A stretch of 64,000 nucleotides of DNA from Cohnella silvisoli (GCF_021190915.1 NZ_JAIOAP010000004.1:1-64000); one strand, 5' to 3'. Positions 51,989-61,482 are shown, counted from the stretch's first letter. Notes: generated by a model from the sequence alone, not told the origin. Numbers and translations: made by a program.

Positions 51989-52987
51989 ATGGTTAGCCAG
52001 CAGACAGCGGAATCATTCGTGTTCATGAAGGAAGAAGCGTTGCCTCTTCGATACCGGCCGCTCGCCGGACAGTCGATAGAGTTGCGAAATGATTCTGATC
52101 CTTCGCACCCGGGTCTGATAAGTTACGAGGAAGGCATAGACTTCGTTGTCGATTATGACAAGGGGTTGATAAGCCGGACGAAGGGAAGCCGGATTCCCGA
52201 TGGTTCGCTTCACCCTATGTACGGGGTGAACGAATTCGACCACACGCTCTATCCGGATTACAGCAATCGCGAATATACGGTATACGCGGATTATGCGACT
52301 GAAGGCGGCCTGGCTGACGAGAGTCTGACGATCGAGGATGTCGAGCGATCCGGGTTGCTCGGGCGGACAATCCGCAAGCTCGCAGCCGGAGAAGAAGTGC
52401 TCTACGTCGTCTACGGTGACAGTATTAGCACGGGCGGTGAAGCAAGCACAGAAAGTTTGGCCTATTTCGGGAGATTTGCTGAAATGTTGCAAGGTTTATA
52501 TCCGGAAGGTCGAATCCGCATCGTAAACAAGTCGATCGGAGGAGAAGCGAGCGATGGCGGGGCGAGCCGGGTGAACGATGATGTCGTTCCGCTCAAGCCG
52601 GATCTCGTATCGATCGGTTACGGGATGAACGACCAGAATAAGCACGAACATGGTAACTACGTGCCGTTGGAGGATTACGATAAGAACCATCGGCATATCA
52701 TCGATGCGATCCGCAGGGACGGCGATAGCGACATCGTGCTGGTCACGCCTTGCGAGCCGAATCCGCACTGGCGGTATACGAGCGGCGACACTCACCGCTA
52801 CGCGGAAAAGCTGCGCCAATTGGGTGCGGAGTACGGAATCGGCGTGGCTGATGCGCATACGCTATGGTGCCAAGAGCTTGCCGCCGGCAAAACGCCGGAA
52901 AGCCTGCTCCTCAACAACATCAACCATCCCAACGATTACGGTCACTGGATTTATAGCCGTGCATTCGTGCCGATGTTGAAGAAATAA
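51989..52987 (+). CDS. SGNH/GDSL hydrolase with N-terminal beta-domain
   Basis: A 332-residue enzyme. Residues ~1-130 look like a beta-rich accessory domain. The SGNH domain starts at VVYGDSISTGGEAS (~142), continues with NKSIGGEASDGGASRVNDDV, GYGMNDQNKH and the catalytic Asp/His block NNINHPNDYGHWIY near the end. It should remove acetyl or other acyl groups from a sugar. No signal peptide is seen, so it probably acts inside the cell. GGGAGTGG is in the gap after the dehydrogenase. A terminator follows. Confidence 0.9.
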   Translation: MVSQQTAESFVFMKEEALPLRYRPLAGQSIELRNDSDPSHPGLISYEEGIDFVVDYDKGLISRTKGSRIPDGSLHPMYGVNEFDHTLYPDYSNREYTVYADYATEGGLADESLTIEDVERSGLLGRTIRKLAAGEEVLYVVYGDSISTGGEASTESLAYFGRFAEMLQGLYPEGRIRIVNKSIGGEASDGGASRVNDDVVPLKPDLVSIGYGMNDQNKHEHGNYVPLEDYDKNHRHIIDAIRRDGDSDIVLVTPCEPNPHWRYTSGDTHRYAEKLRQLGAEYGIGVADAHTLWCQELAAGKTPESLLLNNINHPNDYGHWIYSRAFVPMLKK

Positions 52988-53008
52988 CATAATAAACATA
53001 AGAAACAT

Positions 53009-53049
53009 AAGAAACCTCCCTTTCTCATCGCGATTTAGGGAGGTTTCTT
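53009..53049 (+). terminator. Terminator after the SGNH hydrolase operon
   Basis: AAGAAACCTCCC (53009-53020) and GGGAGGTTTCTT (53038-53049) are perfect inverted repeats, 22 bases past the stop, followed by T-rich sequence. Confidence 0.85.
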
Positions 53050-53182
53050 ATTGTTATTTTTTAATCTTGCCAAACGGGAAAATAAAAAAGTTCTAATTTT
53101 TGCACAGTAAATTGCCGTAATAATGTAAGGAAGCCGAATTCAGTAAACGCCTCAAGTAAAAGACTTTGGAGATGAATCGGGA

Positions 53183-54763
53183 ATGCAGTCTCTTTACAAA
53201 AATGATTATTTCTACCTTCTATCTCAGCAGGATAAGGTTTATATCGAGGTTTTCGTAGCGGATTTTCAAATCAAGCAATTCGACCAGGTGCTGCAAGAGG
53301 TCCCGCGAGTCGCGCTGACGCAATTCGCGAATCTGAAAAATGCACTGCAATCCATCTCCAAACACGTCGTAGAAATCGGCACTTTGAAGCCGCGCGTCGA
53401 ATTAACGATATCCAACGATTTACTGCAAGTTAAAGTCAAGTTGAACGTAACCGCGGCAGAGCTTGAAGAAAGCTTGCCGGAAATCACTGCAGAAATCATG
53501 GAGGCGCTTAACGCACACCATATAACCGATGGATTGCGGGAAGATGTGCTTAAGTCAGGCTTGAAAGCCCGGGAAGAGATTTTGATTGCCCAAGGGGAGT
53601 ACCCGGTTCATGGGGAAGATGCGGTTATCAATTACTATGTTTTGTCGGAGCGTAAGCCCGTTATCCAACAGAATGGAACCGCGGATTACTACGAAATGAA
53701 TTTTTTGGACGAAGTGAAGAAGGATGAATGGCTCGGAGAAAAAATAAAGGCCGGTGAAGGAACGCCTGGCCTAACCGTTACAGGTGAAGTGATTCCCGCT
53801 AAGCCAGGGAAGGATAAGCCGCTGCACTATGATAAAAACACGATCGTCGAAGTCGATGAAGGCGATAAAGTTATACTCCGAGCTAAGACCGACGGCGTTG
53901 TTACTAAAGTGAATGGAAACATCTCGGTAGAAGAAGTGTTGGTTATTGAAGGAGATGTTGGAGGTAAAACGGGTAATATCGACTATGATGGCTGCGTAAC
54001 GATTAAAGGCACCATCAACGACGGCTTCAGCGTTCATGCAACTAAGGATATATCGGTGCTTAGCGATATCGGTCTTGGAGCGATAGATAGCATCGTTTCA
54101 CGCACGGGAGATATTTATATTAAAGGCGGCATATTCGGCAAAGAGAAGGCATTGATCCAAGCTGCGCAAAATGTTTACATGAAACACGCCAATGAATGCA
54201 CGATTCAAGCAGGCGGCGACATACATATCGGTTTATATGCAATTGGTTGCAAGCTGACGGGTAATAATATCTATCTGGATGTTAATAGAGGTCGTATTAT
54301 CGGCGGGGAGATCCATGCGAAAGCGCAAGTGGTTACGGCTATCATCGGTAATGAAGCGGAACGCGCGACAAGCATCAGCATCGAAGGCTTTGATCGCAAT
54401 GCCGTTAAGAAAGAGCTTGATGATCTCGTCGATAACTATCGTAAACTAGAAATCGTCATGAGTAGATTGCAGGGCGATCTTGAATCGTATCAGATTATCG
54501 TGGAAGAGAGAACGGGGAACGAAGTAGCGGCGCATGAGGCGATTCAAAGCAAATATGAGCAAATCCGCAGAGTCATGGCTTCGATTGATGAGCGCCGAAA
54601 TGCGTTAAATACCTTTCTGAGAACAAAAGGAGAGGGAGAAGTATCGATTATGCGCAAGGCATTTCCAAAGACATCTCTCAACATTAAAGAGCTCCAGAAA
54701 GAAATCGAGAATACGACGACGGGGGTATTTTTCGTTAAAGACAAGACATTGTTCTTCGAATGA
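53183..54763 (+). CDS. FapA/DUF342 flagellar-assembly-like protein
   Basis: A 526-residue FapA-type protein with the DUF342 core. Residues ~200-380 are a parallel right-handed beta-helix with many Gly/Asp turns (GTPGLTVTGEVIPAKPGKD, then IEGDVGGKTGNIDYDGCVTI and GDIYIKGGIFGKEKA). The C-terminal ~120 residues are a coiled coil. FapA proteins are linked to flagella and cell polarity in some bacteria; the exact role is unclear. A possible weak sigma-D-like element (GCCGTAAT at 53114-53121) lies 60 bases upstream. It fits the motility theme at 5-13 kb. Confidence 0.9.
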   Translation: MQSLYKNDYFYLLSQQDKVYIEVFVADFQIKQFDQVLQEVPRVALTQFANLKNALQSISKHVVEIGTLKPRVELTISNDLLQVKVKLNVTAAELEESLPEITAEIMEALNAHHITDGLREDVLKSGLKAREEILIAQGEYPVHGEDAVINYYVLSERKPVIQQNGTADYYEMNFLDEVKKDEWLGEKIKAGEGTPGLTVTGEVIPAKPGKDKPLHYDKNTIVEVDEGDKVILRAKTDGVVTKVNGNISVEEVLVIEGDVGGKTGNIDYDGCVTIKGTINDGFSVHATKDISVLSDIGLGAIDSIVSRTGDIYIKGGIFGKEKALIQAAQNVYMKHANECTIQAGGDIHIGLYAIGCKLTGNNIYLDVNRGRIIGGEIHAKAQVVTAIIGNEAERATSISIEGFDRNAVKKELDDLVDNYRKLEIVMSRLQGDLESYQIIVEERTGNEVAAHEAIQSKYEQIRRVMASIDERRNALNTFLRTKGEGEVSIMRKAFPKTSLNIKELQKEIENTTTGVFFVKDKTLFFE

Positions 54764-54811
54764 GAAGCTGTTGGCTGTTACAAAGCAAATTTACGTATTA
54801 GGTCTTCTATT

Positions 54812-54857
54812 AGGGGCTCTCCCCGTAGGTCTATCACGACCTTATGGGATAGCCCCT
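54812..54857 (+). terminator. Possible terminator after the FapA-like gene
   Basis: AGGGGCT (54812-54818) and AGCCCCT (54851-54857) pair, with extra TCCC/GGGA inside, 48 bases after the stop. A T-run is not clear. Confidence 0.45.
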
Positions 54858-54900
54858 TCTGCGGCTTTATTGACAACCATTGGCCTGTCGCTTAAAATCT

Positions 54901-54915
54901 ACCTATCAGACAGGT
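54901..54915. promoter_or_regulatory. GntR operator upstream of its own gene
   Basis: ACCTATCAGACAGGT is a near-palindrome centred on CAG. The same sequence (14 of 15 bases) occurs at 55771-55785, at the promoter of the transport operon. A shared site at both genes is strong evidence that the GntR regulator controls both. Confidence 0.8.
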
Positions 54916-54939
54916 GGCAAGGTGGGGGGCGGGCAGGCA

Positions 54940-55617
54940 ATGAGAAAAATTCAAAAAACTCTTGTGCACGAATTGGTGTCGCAAGAAATTCAAAATTATA
55001 TTCAAGAGAAGGACCTGAAGGAAGGACATAAACTGCCTTCCGTTGATGAAATGACGCTAATGTTCGGAGTCGGACGTTCTTCCTTGCGGGAAGCGTTGCG
55101 TTACTTGGAAGCGGTTGATATCGTGCAGGTGGAGAACGGCAGAGGTATTTTTGTACGAGACGTCAATACGTACCGATTTACCGGCAAAGTCAAGATTGAG
55201 AAAGAGCGCAATTTTCTGCTGAATACCCTCGACGTGCGAAGAGCCTTGGAAGGCAAAGCGGTAGAGCTGGCTTCGAAGAACATTACGGCGGACCAAATCA
55301 GGGAATTAGAAGATTGTCTTGAAGAGTACCGAATTCTGAAGGAAAACGATAAGGATACTTCCAAGATCGATTTGGCATTCCATCGCTATATTATCAAGGC
55401 AACTCACAATCCGATTCTCGAGACGGTGATGGATTCTTTTTCCGGTCTATACGAGAAGTTCTTTAACGAACCGCTTGGTAACAAGCAGCTCTTCGATGAG
55501 ACTTATCCTTATCATCGAACGATGTTCGACGCGATTGCCGTCCACGATACGGAAAAAGCCCTGGATGAGTTCAATCAAATGATGGACTGCATCGAGGAAA
55601 AGATCAAAACTTACTAG
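54940..55617 (+). CDS. GntR/FadR-family transcriptional regulator
   Basis: A 225-residue repressor. The winged helix-turn-helix is at about 1-75 (GHKLPSVDEMTLMFGVGRSS and LREALRYLEAVDIVQVENGR), followed by an FCD effector domain (EGKAVELASKN, DLAFHRYIIKATHNP, YPYHRTMFDAI with metal-binding Asp/His residues). FCD regulators sense small organic acids or sugar acids. ATG 54940 starts the domain; a longer frame upstream is less likely. A matching operator lies just before it and before the downstream importer operon. Confidence 0.94.
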   Translation: MRKIQKTLVHELVSQEIQNYIQEKDLKEGHKLPSVDEMTLMFGVGRSSLREALRYLEAVDIVQVENGRGIFVRDVNTYRFTGKVKIEKERNFLLNTLDVRRALEGKAVELASKNITADQIRELEDCLEEYRILKENDKDTSKIDLAFHRYIIKATHNPILETVMDSFSGLYEKFFNEPLGNKQLFDETYPYHRTMFDAIAVHDTEKALDEFNQMMDCIEEKIKTY

Positions 55618-55739
55618 GTTGACAGGGTTGTCTCTGAAGCAAAATTAATCGCTTTTGGGTCAGCCCTTTTCTATGCATGCATGTCACCATGGTAAACGTA
55701 GGGGCATTTATGATCTTTTAACAAAAGTGGTTTATTGTC

Positions 55740-55785
55740 TTGACAAGAAAAAGCGCTTTCAATATAATCAACCTATCAGACAGGA
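55740..55785 (+). promoter_or_regulatory. Promoter with cre and GntR operator for the ABC/PLP operon
   Basis: TTGACA (55740-55745), 17 bases, TATAAT (55763-55768) is a perfect sigma-A promoter. Between them, AAAAAGCGCTTTCA (55749-55762) reads TGAAAGCGCTTTTT on the other strand, a good cre site. ACCTATCAGACAGGA (55771-55785) covers the expected start of transcription. The operon should therefore be off under CcpA and GntR control. Confidence 0.85.
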
Positions 55786-55819
55786 TGACTGTATGATACA
55801 TGTAATAAAAGGGGGATAA

Positions 55820-57142
55820 ATGTCGATGATAAAGCGCAAAAAAGTGCTAGTTTCGTTGCTATGTGCCGTAGTAACGGTTGGACTGTTGGCGGGATGCAGC
55901 GGCAAGAACGAAAATAGCGGTAATAGCGGCAGTGGGGACAAGGTCACGCTTCGTATGATCGAGAGCTTGACCAGTCCTAAGAGAACTGAACTGATTCAAG
56001 CAATGGTTACCAAATTCGAAGCGGCTAATCCGAACATTAAAGTAGAGTTCATCTCACCTCCTTTCGACCAAGCAGACAACAAAATCAGAACGATGCTCGG
56101 CTCGGACGAACAGCTGGATGTCCTTGAAGTCAGGGATTTGACCGTTGCCGAGTTCGTCAATAACGGCTATGTCGAACCGCTGAATGCATATGCCGACAAG
56201 TGGAAAGACTTCGCTACTGTAAGCGCCGTATCTAAATCCGTCGGAACGGTAGGCGACAAACTGTATTTCGTGCCTAACGGCCTTTACGAAAGACAAATGT
56301 TCTACCGGGCGGACTGGTTGAAGGAAGCGGGCTTGAATCCGCCGACAACATGGCAAGAGCTTTACGAAACAGCTAAGAAATTGACAGATCCGGCTAAAAA
56401 CCGTTTCGGCTTCTCGTTCCGCGGCGGCGCGGGTTCTAACGGTACCACGGATGCCATGATTCTGGCGTTCAACGGAGATAAAGTGAATCTGGACGATTCC
56501 ATGTTCACGAAAGACGGAGCAACCATCTACTCCACGCCTGAAGCCAAAGCGGCTATGGACCTTTACCTGAAGCTTTACAAGGATGCATCTCCTCCGGATT
56601 CCATCAACTGGGGTTTCCAAGAGCAAGTGCAGGCATTTACTTCCGGCGTAACCGGTATTCTGCTGCAAGATCCGGACGTCATTCAATCGTTGCAGGAGAA
56701 GATGGCCGAGGGAACTTGGGCAACCGCTCCTCTCGTTACGGGCCCGACAGGCAAAGCTCTATTCGCTGCAGGCGGCGCAGGATGGGGAATCACATCCAAA
56801 TCCAAGCACAAAGAAGAAGCTTGGAAGCTTGTTGAGTTCTTGTCCAGTCCAGCCGAGAATACGGCATTCTCCAAAGACTACGGCTTAATTCCGATTCATA
56901 CGAGCGCAACTGAAGACGAATTCTTCAAGACGGGTCCTTACAAAACATTGATCGACATGACGGATAAACCGGATACCTACGTGAACTACAAACCGCCTTT
57001 CCAATACCCAGGTACGGGTCAGTGGGGTCAAGTCACGATGGAGTCCGGACAATCGCTCCTGTTGAACAAATCCAACGTTGACGATACTCTCAAGAAGTGG
57101 GACGCTTACTGGGCGGATCAGAAGACAAAGTTAAAAAAATAA
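55820..57142 (+). CDS. ABC transporter substrate-binding lipoprotein
   Basis: A 440-residue family-1 solute-binding protein. The signal peptide ends in lipobox LAGC (Cys26), followed by a Ser/Asn/Gly linker. It belongs to the sugar-binding (CUT1) group by size and by its permeases. The ligand is unknown, but the operon's last gene is a PLP trans-sulfuration enzyme, so a sulfur- or amino-containing glycoside is possible. AGGGGG precedes ATG 55820. First gene of the GntR-controlled operon. Confidence 0.93.
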   Translation: MSMIKRKKVLVSLLCAVVTVGLLAGCSGKNENSGNSGSGDKVTLRMIESLTSPKRTELIQAMVTKFEAANPNIKVEFISPPFDQADNKIRTMLGSDEQLDVLEVRDLTVAEFVNNGYVEPLNAYADKWKDFATVSAVSKSVGTVGDKLYFVPNGLYERQMFYRADWLKEAGLNPPTTWQELYETAKKLTDPAKNRFGFSFRGGAGSNGTTDAMILAFNGDKVNLDDSMFTKDGATIYSTPEAKAAMDLYLKLYKDASPPDSINWGFQEQVQAFTSGVTGILLQDPDVIQSLQEKMAEGTWATAPLVTGPTGKALFAAGGAGWGITSKSKHKEEAWKLVEFLSSPAENTAFSKDYGLIPIHTSATEDEFFKTGPYKTLIDMTDKPDTYVNYKPPFQYPGTGQWGQVTMESGQSLLLNKSNVDDTLKKWDAYWADQKTKLKK

Positions 57143-57212
57143 TCGGTTAATATAAGTCGTGATGGGTGGCGGTTGCCGCCCATCACCATTTATTATCCAA
57201 GGCGGTGCGGAA

Positions 57213-58094
57213 ATGAGAAAACAAAGAGTCTTTATTCTATCCGGGTTAATTCCCGCCCTGCTGTTAGTGCTTGCGTTCACGTATTATCCGTTTGTCAAAG
57301 GGATAGTGATGGCTTTTCAGGAGTATAAGCTTTTCGATTTGCGCAGCGTTCATTTTGTCGGGCTCGACAACTTTAAGGCTGCTTTTAACGATCCCAAATT
57401 CATTATGGCTTTGCAGAATAGCGGATACTGGGTGTTCTTCTCGCTTATTCTTCAGTTCTTATTTGGTTTAACGCTTGCGCTGCTATTAAAGAAACAGTTC
57501 AGAGGACGCGGAGTTTATCAAGGATTCGTGTTCTATTCTTGGGCTTTGTCCGGTTTCCTCATCGGGATGATCTGGAAATGGATGTTCAACTCCCAGATCG
57601 GCGTCATCAACGATATCTTGCTCCACCTAGGCCTCATTCATGAGCGCATCGGATTTCTATCGGATCCGAAATGGGCTATGATCTCCGTCATTATCGCTAA
57701 CGTTTGGTATGGCGTCGCATTTTTCGCCATCATGCTTCTGGCTGCTTTGCAATCCGTCCCTTCCGAGTTGTACGAAGCTGCGGTCATGGACGGGGCAAGC
57801 TCATTTCGCAAACTGTGGAACGTAACTCTACCCTATATTATGCCAACGATCATCGCCACTACGCTGTTAAGGGCGATTTGGATATTCAATGATCCCACGA
57901 TCATCTACGGATTAACGAACGGCGGTCCTGCGGGCAGCACGCATATTTTATCTTCATTGATGCTGGACAAAATCATTTACGGTGGAGATTACGGAGCCGC
58001 CTCGGCAATCGGGATCATCATGATCATTATTTTGCTGTTCTACACGATCTTCTTCCTATCGGTCACGAAGGCAGAGAAAGCGGGGGATTTCTAA
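57213..58094 (+). CDS. Sugar ABC transporter permease (MalF type)
   Basis: A 293-residue permease with six helices and the coupling loop LYEAAVMDGASSFRKLWNVT (~195). ATG 57213 lies after AAGGCGGTG; a frame from 57159 has no clear site. The stop overlaps the next ATG by one base. It forms the channel with the downstream permease. Confidence 0.93.
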   Translation: MRKQRVFILSGLIPALLLVLAFTYYPFVKGIVMAFQEYKLFDLRSVHFVGLDNFKAAFNDPKFIMALQNSGYWVFFSLILQFLFGLTLALLLKKQFRGRGVYQGFVFYSWALSGFLIGMIWKWMFNSQIGVINDILLHLGLIHERIGFLSDPKWAMISVIIANVWYGVAFFAIMLLAALQSVPSELYEAAVMDGASSFRKLWNVTLPYIMPTIIATTLLRAIWIFNDPTIIYGLTNGGPAGSTHILSSLMLDKIIYGGDYGAASAIGIIMIIILLFYTIFFLSVTKAEKAGDF

Positions 58095-58921
58095 TGAAGC
58101 AGCGAATTCTGGGCCTGTCCAAGTTCGTCTATCTGGCGGTCTATCTGCTGATTATGGTTTTTCCGCTTTATTGGATCGTAATCACGTCGCTTAAGCCGCA
58201 AAAGGATATTTTCTCATTTCCGCTTAAATATTGGCCCGAGCGCTTTACGCTGGACAATTACGTGCACATTTTCAAAATATCGAAGTTCCACATTTACATC
58301 GGCAACAGCTTGCTGGTAGCCATTACATCCGCCGTCGTCGTACTCGTTATCGCGATCCTGAGCGCTTACGTGCTGGCACGCTTCAAGTTCCGGGGGCACA
58401 GGCAGATCATGCTCGCGTTCTTCGCTACCCAGATGCTGCCCGGTTTCGTTGCGCTTGCGCCGTTGTACTTGATGATGAGCAGCATGAACTTGATTAACAA
58501 CCGTTTCTCTTTGGTGCTTATGTATACCGTTATACTCATCCCTTTCTCCACCATCATGCTGCGCGGATTTTTCCAACGGATTCCCGCCAGCCTGGAGGAA
58601 GCGGCGATGATCGACGGTTGCTCTCGGTGGTCGGCATTGGTGCGAATCATCATTCCCGTCATGCTGCCGGGGATCGCTTCGACCTTCATCTTCGCCTTCG
58701 TGCAGAACTGGAACGAATTGTTCCTAGCCGTTATGTTCATCGATAACGATGCGCTGAAGACGCTGCCGGTGGCAATGAACTCATTTATTCTTAAATTCGA
58801 CGTCGATTGGGGTGCAATGTCGGCTGGAGCGGTGTTATCGATCATACCGACCATTCTTTTATTTGCTTTCGCCCAAAGATTCATCGTAGAAGGATTAACG
58901 CAAGGAGCAGAAAAAGGATGA
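58094..58921 (+). CDS. Sugar ABC transporter permease (MalG type)
   Basis: A 275-residue permease with six helices and the coupling loop EEAAMIDGCSRWSALVRIII (~165-185). The stop codon overlaps the start of the PLP enzyme (ATGA), so the three are translationally coupled. As in the first importer, there is no ATPase gene nearby. Confidence 0.93.
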   Translation: MKQRILGLSKFVYLAVYLLIMVFPLYWIVITSLKPQKDIFSFPLKYWPERFTLDNYVHIFKISKFHIYIGNSLLVAITSAVVVLVIAILSAYVLARFKFRGHRQIMLAFFATQMLPGFVALAPLYLMMSSMNLINNRFSLVLMYTVILIPFSTIMLRGFFQRIPASLEEAAMIDGCSRWSALVRIIIPVMLPGIASTFIFAFVQNWNELFLAVMFIDNDALKTLPVAMNSFILKFDVDWGAMSAGAVLSIIPTILLFAFAQRFIVEGLTQGAEKG

Positions 58922-60072
58922 GCAATCGAGAAGAACAATTTACTAAGGCGGCTTATGATCCGAGAGATGCCAGACATCACGGAGCCATTCATGTGCCGAT
59001 TTATCAGAATAGCTTGTTCGCGTTCGATCGTCACGATCAATTCGACGATGCGATGAAAGAACTGCTAAATCATCACGTTTATTCGCGGGGCAACAATCCT
59101 ACCGTTCAATATTTGGAACAGAAACTTGCGGACATGGAAGAGGCGGAATCGGCTAAATGTTTTGCCTCGGGAATGGCCGCGATCAGTTCGGCAATATTGT
59201 CCGTTGTCGGACAAGGAGATCATATCGTATGCGTTCATCAAGCTTACGGCCCGACGCGGGAGTTTCTTAGCTCCTACTTGAGCCGTTTCGGCGTGGAAAC
59301 GACGTTCATCGACGGGAGCTCAATCGAGCAATGGCGCGGTGCGGCACGTCCGAACACGAAGCTGTTCTATCTGGAAAGTCCGACAACGTCTTTCTTTGAA
59401 TTGCAGAATCTTCGGTTGTGCGCCGAACTCGCTAGAAGCTTGGGTGTCAAAACCATTATCGACAATACTTGGGCGACTCCGTGTTTTCAGAACCCACTTA
59501 CTCTTGGCATTGATTTGGTGGTCCATTCGATCACAAAATATATCGGCGGGCACAGCGACTGCATTGGCGGAGTAGTTCTAGGCTCGAAGGAATTGATCGA
59601 TCGGATCGGGTATATGGAATATATGCTGCTTGGCGGCATTATGACCCCGCAGACGGCAGCGATTGTATCCAAGGGATTGCGGACGCTCCCTCTTCGCATG
59701 CAAAGGCATGAAGAAAGCGGATTGCAGGTGGCGGAGTATATCGGAAAACAGAGCTTCGTAAATCGCGTCAACCATCCCGGACTGCCCTCCCATCCTCAGT
59801 ATGAGTTGGGTTTAAGTCAGATGTCGGGCTTCAGCAGCCTGTTTTCTTTTATCTCGACGGAACCGATCGCGAAATTAAAAGAATGGGCAAACAGACTGAA
59901 GTATTTCAAGATCGGCGTTAGCTGGGGCGGATTCGAAAGTCTGGTAACGGTCAATCGTGTTGGAAACGAAGAAGCGGGGGAACAACCCTCTTCCGTCGTG
60001 AGGTTATATGTTGGAATGGAAAGTCCGAAGGACCTCATCGCTGACATGGACCAAGCTTGGAAATCGATATAG
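58918..60072 (+). CDS. Cys/Met-metabolism PLP-dependent enzyme (trans-sulfuration family)
   Basis: A 384-residue fold-type I PLP enzyme of the cystathionine gamma-synthase/beta-lyase group. Signatures are YSRGNNPTVQYLE (~45), CFASGMAAISSAIL (~80), the Asp of TIIDNTWATPCFQNP (~180), and the PLP lysine in VHSITKYIGGHSD (~203). The family cleaves or forms C-S bonds, or gamma-lyases methionine. Placement as the last gene of a sugar-type importer operon is unusual; it may process the sulfur or amino part of the imported compound. Frames that start earlier lie within the permease. Confidence 0.9.
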   Translation: MSNREEQFTKAAYDPRDARHHGAIHVPIYQNSLFAFDRHDQFDDAMKELLNHHVYSRGNNPTVQYLEQKLADMEEAESAKCFASGMAAISSAILSVVGQGDHIVCVHQAYGPTREFLSSYLSRFGVETTFIDGSSIEQWRGAARPNTKLFYLESPTTSFFELQNLRLCAELARSLGVKTIIDNTWATPCFQNPLTLGIDLVVHSITKYIGGHSDCIGGVVLGSKELIDRIGYMEYMLLGGIMTPQTAAIVSKGLRTLPLRMQRHEESGLQVAEYIGKQSFVNRVNHPGLPSHPQYELGLSQMSGFSSLFSFISTEPIAKLKEWANRLKYFKIGVSWGGFESLVTVNRVGNEEAGEQPSSVVRLYVGMESPKDLIADMDQAWKSI

Positions 60073-60176
60073 TGCCTAACCTTTACCATGTTCAGGGTGC
60101 CCTTGGGGTGCCCTTTTCGCATGTTCGGCGGATATAGGTTAGAATTGAGTAATGAAAGCAAATGGGAGCTGTAAAT

Positions 60177-60656
60177 ATGTCTAACGATGAAGTGATATTA
60201 ACCAAAGAGGGTTTAGCTAAACTGCAGGCCGAACTAGACGATCTTAAATACGTTAAACGCAAAGAATTGGCCGCCCGTATTAAATTAGCGATCAGTTACG
60301 GCGATCTCAAGGAAAACAGCGAGTATCATTCGGCCAAGAACGACCAATCGTTCATGGAAACGAGAATCATCGTCCTGGAGAAAATGTTGAACAAGGCGCG
60401 CGTCGTCGATTCGGATGACTTAGACCTGACAACGGTCCGGGTGGGTGCAATGGTCATTCTAAATGACATAGAATTTGCCGAGAAAATCGAATATCGGATT
60501 GTCGGTCCCGCGGAAGCAGACGTTCTGGAAAATAAAATTTCCTATGAGAGCCCTCTTGGCAAGGAACTCGTCGGTAAAACGGTAGGCAGCATAATTAGCG
60601 TCAATGCCCCGATGGGGATCGTTAAATATGAGTTGCTTGAAATAAGGGCAGTCTAA
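60177..60656 (+). CDS. greA: GreA-type transcription elongation factor
   Basis: A 159-residue GreA/GreB-family protein. The N-terminal antiparallel coiled coil has the conserved start LTKEGLAKLQAELDDLK and the tip SYGDLKENSEYHSAKNDQ with acidic residues that rescue backtracked RNA polymerase. The C-terminal FKBP-like domain ends ISYESPLGKELVGKTVG. ATG 60177 has GGGAG eight bases upstream. It could be a second greA copy in the genome, as the usual one sits near lysS. Confidence 0.93.
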   Translation: MSNDEVILTKEGLAKLQAELDDLKYVKRKELAARIKLAISYGDLKENSEYHSAKNDQSFMETRIIVLEKMLNKARVVDSDDLDLTTVRVGAMVILNDIEFAEKIEYRIVGPAEADVLENKISYESPLGKELVGKTVGSIISVNAPMGIVKYELLEIRAV

Positions 60657-60686
60657 TGGAATATTATCCGAAGGTAGGAGTGCGCG

Positions 60687-61346
60687 TTGAAAAAACGGAT
60701 TGGTTGCTTGCATGCCCATTATTCTAACATTGAGTATATTGAACAGGCGTTCTCTGCGTGCGAAGTCGAATTGCTTCATTTTGTCGATCCTGCTTTGGTT
60801 TACAGAGTATCGTCGGACGATACGTTTAGCTTAATGGATGCTCAGAAAAAGGTTATTGAGCAGATCGATTGGATCGTGCAAGCCCAAGTTGACGTTATCC
60901 TGATCACGTGCACGAATTACATTGCCGTACTTCATGAGGACCAGCTTGCAGTAACGGTCCCGATTATTAAGATCGATGAACCCTTTTTCAGCTACATATG
61001 CAACATAGAGCAACCGCAGATATTACTGTTTTCTAATCCCGCCACGGTAGAAGGCACAATGAAGCGGCTGAATGAGTATGCGCATGCTAATGATAAACAC
61101 CCGGAAGTGGAAGCGCGAGTAATTGAGCATACTTTCGAACTAATCATGCAGGGAAAGAAAGAACAGTACCTCATTGTATTGTCTGGATATATACGCAATT
61201 TGCTGGCAACGCATAATAATAATGCTATATCCGTAGCGCAATTATCGATGGTGGAAGCAGCTAGGGATATTCAGAAAGAAACAAAAATTAATATCGGAAA
61301 CCCCTTGGAAAGCTTAATGGCTTATATCGGTGAGAATTTTAGGTGA
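60687..61346 (+). CDS. Asp/Glu racemase superfamily-like protein
   Basis: A 219-residue protein of the aspartate/glutamate racemase-like type, by the overall layout and a TCTNY cysteine motif (LITCTNYIAVL, ~75). The second catalytic cysteine expected near the C-terminus is not evident, so racemase activity is doubtful. TTG 60687 follows AGGAG by six bases. It starts 30 bases after greA and may be co-transcribed. Confidence 0.6.
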   Translation: MKKRIGCLHAHYSNIEYIEQAFSACEVELLHFVDPALVYRVSSDDTFSLMDAQKKVIEQIDWIVQAQVDVILITCTNYIAVLHEDQLAVTVPIIKIDEPFFSYICNIEQPQILLFSNPATVEGTMKRLNEYAHANDKHPEVEARVIEHTFELIMQGKKEQYLIVLSGYIRNLLATHNNNAISVAQLSMVEAARDIQKETKINIGNPLESLMAYIGENFR

Positions 61347-61360
61347 AGAGGGAGCTAGGA

Positions 61361-61386
61361 AAGCCGACCGCATGGTTGGCTTTTTT
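61361..61386 (+). terminator. Terminator after the racemase-like gene
   Basis: AAGCCGACC (61361-61369) and GGTTGGCTT (61374-61382) pair with one G-T, followed by TTTT. Confidence 0.85.
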
Positions 61387-61420
61387 GACATGGAGCAGGG
61401 CGAGTGCACCGCATTTAATA

Positions 61421-61449
61421 TTGACACATATAATATGTATATATATAAT
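61421..61449 (+). promoter_or_regulatory. Sigma-A promoter with AT-rich operator-like repeats
   Basis: TTGACA (61421-61426), 17 bases, TATAAT (61444-61449). The spacer and -10 contain two ATATAATATGTATA repeats, one in the near-palindrome ACATATAATATGT (61426-61438). Such a site could bind the MarR-type product of the operon's last gene. Confidence 0.7.
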
Positions 61450-61482
61450 ATGTATAAATATTGAAAATGAGGTGGGAAAAAC

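Noticed and set aside
60090..60120. Terminator after the PLP enzyme
   Set aside because: GGGTGCCCTT is repeated directly; the stems that can form are weak, so I do not list it.
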